From Pelagimonas varians (GTDB taxonomy: Bacteria > Pseudomonadota > Alphaproteobacteria > Rhodobacterales > Rhodobacteraceae), in contig NZ_QKMF01000002.1 in NCBI RefSeq assembly GCF_003208435.1, positions 248,001 to 312,000 on the forward strand: a stretch of DNA of 64,000 bases. Reading direction: 5' to 3'. Each line of letters starts with the position of its first letter. The first letter of the stretch is position 1. This document shows, one piece after another, positions 61,114 through 64,000 of the stretch. A model generated the notes under the pieces. It was not told the origin of the DNA. It made no database searches and saw only the letters and a list, made by a program, of their open reading frames with translations. The position numbers and the translations under genes were made by a program.

Positions 61114-62481
61114 TTAGCCTTCGATTTCGGAGCCGATAACGCGCTGTTCGGCTTTCAGGCCGATTGGCAGGCTGTCGAGGTAGGCGTTTGGTGCTTTTCC
61201 GTCATAACCAATGCCGTCGATGATATCGGCGGCAGGGGTTGGCGCTTTGTAGCCATCGCTGTCCCAAGGGAAGTCGGCTTCTTGCACCAGACCTTCTTCA
61301 ACCAGCAGTTTTGCGGCTTCGAGATAGATCTCTGGTTTGTAGACCGATTTGGCCACTTCGTCGTACCAGCTGTCAGGCTTCGCTTCGGCGATCTGACCCC
61401 AGCGGCGCATCTGGGTCAGGTACCAGATGGCGTCGGAATAGAAAGGGTAAGTCGCGTTGTGACGGAAGAAGACGTTGAAGTCTGGCACGTCGCGCTTGTC
61501 ACCTTTTTCGTATTCAAAGGTCCCAGTCATCGAGGCTGCGATCACTTCTGGATCTGCACCGACATAATCGGGGCGAGACAGAATTTCCACGGCTTCGGCG
61601 CGATTGGCGTTGTCGTTTTCATCCAGCCACTGAGCGGCGCGGATCAAGGCTTTGACTACGGCCAGTGTGGTGTTGGGGTTTTCCTCGGCAAAGCTGGCGT
61701 TGATGCCGAACACTTTCTCGGGGTTGTTTTTCCACAGCTCGTAGTCGGTGATCACCGGAACGCCGATGCCTTTGAAAACAGCCTGCTGGTTCCAAGGCTC
61801 GCCCACGCAGTAGCCGTCGATTGTGCCAGCTTCCAAAGTGGCAGGCATTTGGGGGGGAGGTGTTACGGACAAGAACGCTTCGGCGTTGATTTGGCCGGTC
61901 ACATTCTCGGGGCTGTAATAGCCGGGGTTGATACCGCCAGCAGCCAACCAGTAGCGCAATTCGTAGTTATGTGTCGACACGGGAAAGACCATACCCATGT
62001 TGAAGGGCTTGCCTTTCGCCTGATAGTTTTCGATCACTGGCTTAAGATAGCTGGCGGAAATCGGGTGGATGATTTTGCCGTCCGCATCGACAGGCAGTTC
62101 AGGCTTGATCATTTCCCAAACATCGTTCGACAAAGTGATACCGTTGCCGTTCAGATCCATCGAAAAGGGCGTGATGATATGCGCCTCGGTGCCGTAACCG
62201 ATCGTGGCGGCCAGTGGCTGACCAGCCAGCATATGTGCGCCGTCCAATGTGCCGTCAATTACACCATCCAGAAGCACCTTCCAGTTGGCCTGTGCTTCGA
62301 GTGTTACAAACAGGCCCTCGTCGTCAAAAAAGCCTTGTTCATAGGCAACGGCCAGTGGGGCCATGTCTGTCAGTTTGATAAACCCAAAGGTCAGTTCGTC
62401 CTTTTCCAGCTCCAGCATTTCGGCGAAGGCTGGGGAGGTGAGGGCGGTACATGCCGCGAGTGCGCAAAGCAGCTTATTCAT
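61114..62481 (-). CDS. nrtA: Nitrate/nitrite ABC transporter substrate-binding protein NrtA
   Basis: 455 residues with a signal peptide ([19 protein letters not shown]). The mature protein starts [20 protein letters not shown], followed by [40 protein letters not shown] and [20 protein letters not shown], the NrtA/CmpA pattern with anion-binding residues around WK and GEPW. No lipobox was seen, so it is a soluble periplasmic receptor rather than the lipoprotein of cyanobacteria. AAAAAGGATACGACCCTG precedes the ATG at 62481. First structural gene after the leader hairpin. Confidence 0.95.
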   Translation of the reverse strand: MNKLLCALAACTALTSPAFAEMLELEKDELTFGFIKLTDMAPLAVAYEQGFFDDEGLFVTLEAQANWKVLLDGVIDGTLDGAHMLAGQPLAATIGYGTEAHIITPFSMDLNGNGITLSNDVWEMIKPELPVDADGKIIHPISASYLKPVIENYQAKGKPFNMGMVFPVSTHNYELRYWLAAGGINPGYYSPENVTGQINAEAFLSVTPPPQMPATLEAGTIDGYCVGEPWNQQAVFKGIGVPVITDYELWKNNPEKVFGINASFAEENPNTTLAVVKALIRAAQWLDENDNANRAEAVEILSRPDYVGADPEVIAASMTGTFEYEKGDKRDVPDFNVFFRHNATYPFYSDAIWYLTQMRRWGQIAEAKPDSWYDEVAKSVYKPEIYLEAAKLLVEEGLVQEADFPWDSDGYKAPTPAADIIDGIGYDGKAPNAYLDSLPIGLKAEQRVIGSEIEG

Positions 62482-62533
62482 CAGGGTCGTATCCTTTTTG
62501 CATTAGGCTGTGGGCCTTGAGGCCAAAACGGCA

Positions 62534-62587
62534 AAAGCCGCCCGACACGCTGCCAATGGGAGGAGGGGCAGCAGGTCGAGCGGCTTT
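62534..62587 (-). terminator. Leader attenuator hairpin ahead of nrtA (probable NasT antitermination target)
   Basis: Read on the minus strand, AAAGCCGC-T-CGAC-CT-GCTGCC pairs with GGCAGC-GT-GTCG-G-GCGGCTTT around a 12-nt loop, a long GC-rich stem followed by TTTTGCCGTTTTG. It lies in the 260-bp gap between nasS and nrtA, about 50 bases before the nrtA start. A smaller hairpin (CCCCAG/CTGGG-type) lies some 20 bases upstream of it (62599-62614). NasT-type ANTAR proteins relieve exactly such leader terminators when nitrate is present. Confidence 0.75.
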
Positions 62588-62741
62588 GCTCGGGTAAATC
62601 CCAGATCTCTGGGGAATTTTGTAAGATGGCTTCGTTGCCGCCTTGAATTCACTATGTCGCTAAGCGCGTGCAATTCGCAAAAAGTTTTGGGGGTTTTTGC
62701 TGCATTGCAGCGTTGGCCGGTCGAAGCTGCCTATTTTTTAA

Positions 62742-63920
62742 TCAGCCGCAATCGTAGGGGTCAAAAATTACGCCGTCAAAAAAGCGATCTGGTGGAAGAA
62801 TCAGTGTTCCAGTCTCTGCAGGAACGCTGGTGACTCGCTCATTGGCGCCTTCTAGTTTAGATGATGCACCGGGCAATTCTGCTGCGGTGCCGCGTAGCGC
62901 GCTTCGGTAGATGTCAGAGCGGAACACTTCGGCGGCGCTGCGCATGGCTTCGCCCCGTTCCATCCCCATCCGGGATGCCAATTGCAATGCAATCCATTGC
63001 GCCTGACTGCGCCAGGGGAAATTGGCACTGCCTTTGTGGAATTCGAGGAATCCGGGGGCATTGCGCTGCAAACCTTGCTGAGTGACGGTCAGTGGACCGA
63101 TCAGCGCGCGGTCAATTATATCAGCAGGCAGGTCGAGATGCCCGCTGCGAGACAGTAAATCAGCGGCCAAAATTCGCGAGTCAGGGTCCGAGAGCCATTG
63201 GCACGCCCGCCAAATTGCACGGATCAGCCGCTGTGACAGGGCCGTTTCACTGTTGGCCCAATCGCGGCGCACGGCCAGCACTTTTTCAGGAGCGCGTTTC
63301 CAGATTGCCGATCCCGGCAAAAGCAAGGACCCCTCGCTTTGGTCCACGGAAATCGATCCCCACGGCTCTCCGACACAAAACGCGTCGACTTCGCCAGCGC
63401 GCAACGCGTCCGCCATGAGGGCGGGGGGCACTGTGCGAATGTTAATATTTTGTGGGGCCGGAAAACCAAGCGCAGACAGCCAGTAATACAGCAGTTCGGC
63501 GTGCATCGAAAACGGGAAAGGGACACCGATGCGCAGGGGGGATTGCGCGGCCTTGATCAAGGCGCGGCCCGCTTTGTGGGCGTCAGCAAAGTCGAAATCA
63601 TGTCCGTTGTCTGCGAGCCGCGCTGCAAGGTCTCTGCCAACGCCGATGACATTGCCATTTAAAGACAACACCATAAGCGCATCTAAAGGTGCACCCGCAC
63701 TGCCAAGGCCAAGGGCGGTGGCGACAGGCACAGGGGCCAGCATATGGGCGGCATCGACTTGACCAAATGCCAACATGTCACGCAATGACGACCACGACGG
63801 GGCGCGTTTCAGATCGAGTGACAGGCCCTCTTGGGCGGCGAATCCCATGTCTTGGGCGACGAAAAGCGGGGCTGCATCGACCAAAGGTATATATCCGACG
63901 GGTATTGTGGTTTTTCTCAT
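62742..63920 (-). CDS. nasS: Nitrate sensor NasS (NrtA/CmpA-like, cytoplasmic)
   Basis: 392 residues. It is homologous in pattern to NrtA (TIPVGYIPLVDAAPLFVAQD; VDAAHMLAPVPVATALGLGS; DAFCVGEPWGSISVDQSEGS) but lacks a signal peptide, the hallmark of the NasS sensor. In Paracoccus and Azotobacter NasS binds nitrate or nitrite and releases NasT, which then acts on the leader RNA. Its ATG overlaps the nasT stop by ATGA (63917-63920). It lies upstream of the nrtA leader, on the same strand. Confidence 0.9.
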   Translation of the reverse strand: MRKTTIPVGYIPLVDAAPLFVAQDMGFAAQEGLSLDLKRAPSWSSLRDMLAFGQVDAAHMLAPVPVATALGLGSAGAPLDALMVLSLNGNVIGVGRDLAARLADNGHDFDFADAHKAGRALIKAAQSPLRIGVPFPFSMHAELLYYWLSALGFPAPQNINIRTVPPALMADALRAGEVDAFCVGEPWGSISVDQSEGSLLLPGSAIWKRAPEKVLAVRRDWANSETALSQRLIRAIWRACQWLSDPDSRILAADLLSRSGHLDLPADIIDRALIGPLTVTQQGLQRNAPGFLEFHKGSANFPWRSQAQWIALQLASRMGMERGEAMRSAAEVFRSDIYRSALRGTAAELPGASSKLEGANERVTSVPAETGTLILPPDRFFDGVIFDPYDCG

Positions 63921-64000
63921 AACAGTAATCCGGCCGAGGACACCAAGGCCTGCGCAACCTCGGCAAGGCGGCGGTTCTGATCCATCGCGGCTTTGCGGAG
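63917..64000 (-). CDS. nasT: NasT, ANTAR-domain antiterminator (3' end only, cut by window edge)
   Basis: Only the last 27 codons plus stop are inside the window. Read on the minus strand they give LRKAAMDQNRRLAEVAQALV followed by SSAGLLL and TGA. This is the last helix of an ANTAR RNA-binding domain (the conserved LRKxAMxxxxxLxxVAxxL pattern). Its stop overlaps the nasS start by 4 bp. NasT binds leader hairpins and prevents termination upstream of assimilatory nitrate genes. Confidence 0.85.
   Translation of the reverse strand, partial: LRKAAMDQNRRLAEVAQALVSSAGLLL

Noticed and set aside
61036-62520. 494-codon + strand frame opposite nrtA
   Set aside because: Antisense shadow; it also crosses the palindromic repeat and the nrtA leader, and has Phe/Gly/Val-rich composition without domains.

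Overview
The window reads as chromosomal DNA of a marine-type alphaproteobacterium, most likely a Rhodobacteraceae/Roseobacter-group member. This rests on protein character, a moderately high G+C content, a dnaX-ebfC-recR block, divergent urt/ure urea clusters, a NasTS-type nitrate assimilation operon, and many ABC transporters and Gfo/Idh/MocA dehydrogenases. No phage, IS element, CRISPR array or tRNA was seen. One RNA gene (SRP RNA) and the 3' end of a gene cut by the right edge (nasT) were found by reading the bases.

Layout. 1-5.4 kb: the end of a membrane-bound spermidine-synthase-like gene, then a small catabolic island. In that island a GntR/FCD regulator, a Gfo/Idh/MocA oxidoreductase and an isopropylmalate-type dehydrogenase diverge from an ABM-domain monooxygenase and a lactonase-like metallo-hydrolase. 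5.5-9.5 kb: dnaX-ebfC-traB/gumN-recR replication/repair operon. 9.6-20.1 kb: mixed single genes (ankyrin protein, zinc metallopeptidase, phosphatase, SRP RNA, THUMP methyltransferase, unusual AAA ATPase, HAD phosphatase, CpdB, NudC, SRPBCC). 20.2-25.6 kb: a three-gene block of exported proteins (multidomain trypsin-like protease, di-heme cytochrome with a DUF4384-like end, OmpA-like protein). I consider it the best candidate here for an uncharacterised system. 25.7-29.5 kb: polar amino-acid ABC transporter with a BKACE enzyme and a rhodanese.

29.8-39.2 kb: sugar island with a galactose-1-dehydrogenase-like enzyme, a four-gene ABC importer whose two permeases carry unusual insertions, and three consecutive Gfo/Idh/MocA oxidoreductases. 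A 17-bp palindrome overlaps a promoter-like -35 element in front of the importer. 39.3-40.5 kb: small exported protein and a caspase-like (C14) exported protein. 40.6-52.3 kb: urea island, with the UrtABCDE importer on the minus strand and the diverging ureDABCEFG urease operon, which has a tiny His-containing membrane protein between ureA and ureB. 52.8-64 kb: nitrate assimilation on the minus strand, in transcription order nasT-nasS-[leader hairpin]-nrtA-nrtB-nrtCD-nirB-nirD-nasA.

Together, the last 24 kb form a nitrogen-scavenging region: urea is imported and hydrolysed, and nitrate is imported and reduced to ammonium. The nitrate operon is probably controlled by NasT antitermination at a strong hairpin ahead of nrtA. 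Functions come from motif and family recognition by eye; no database search was run. Start sites were moved to internal codons where a Shine-Dalgarno sequence, gene overlap or family N-terminus favoured it.
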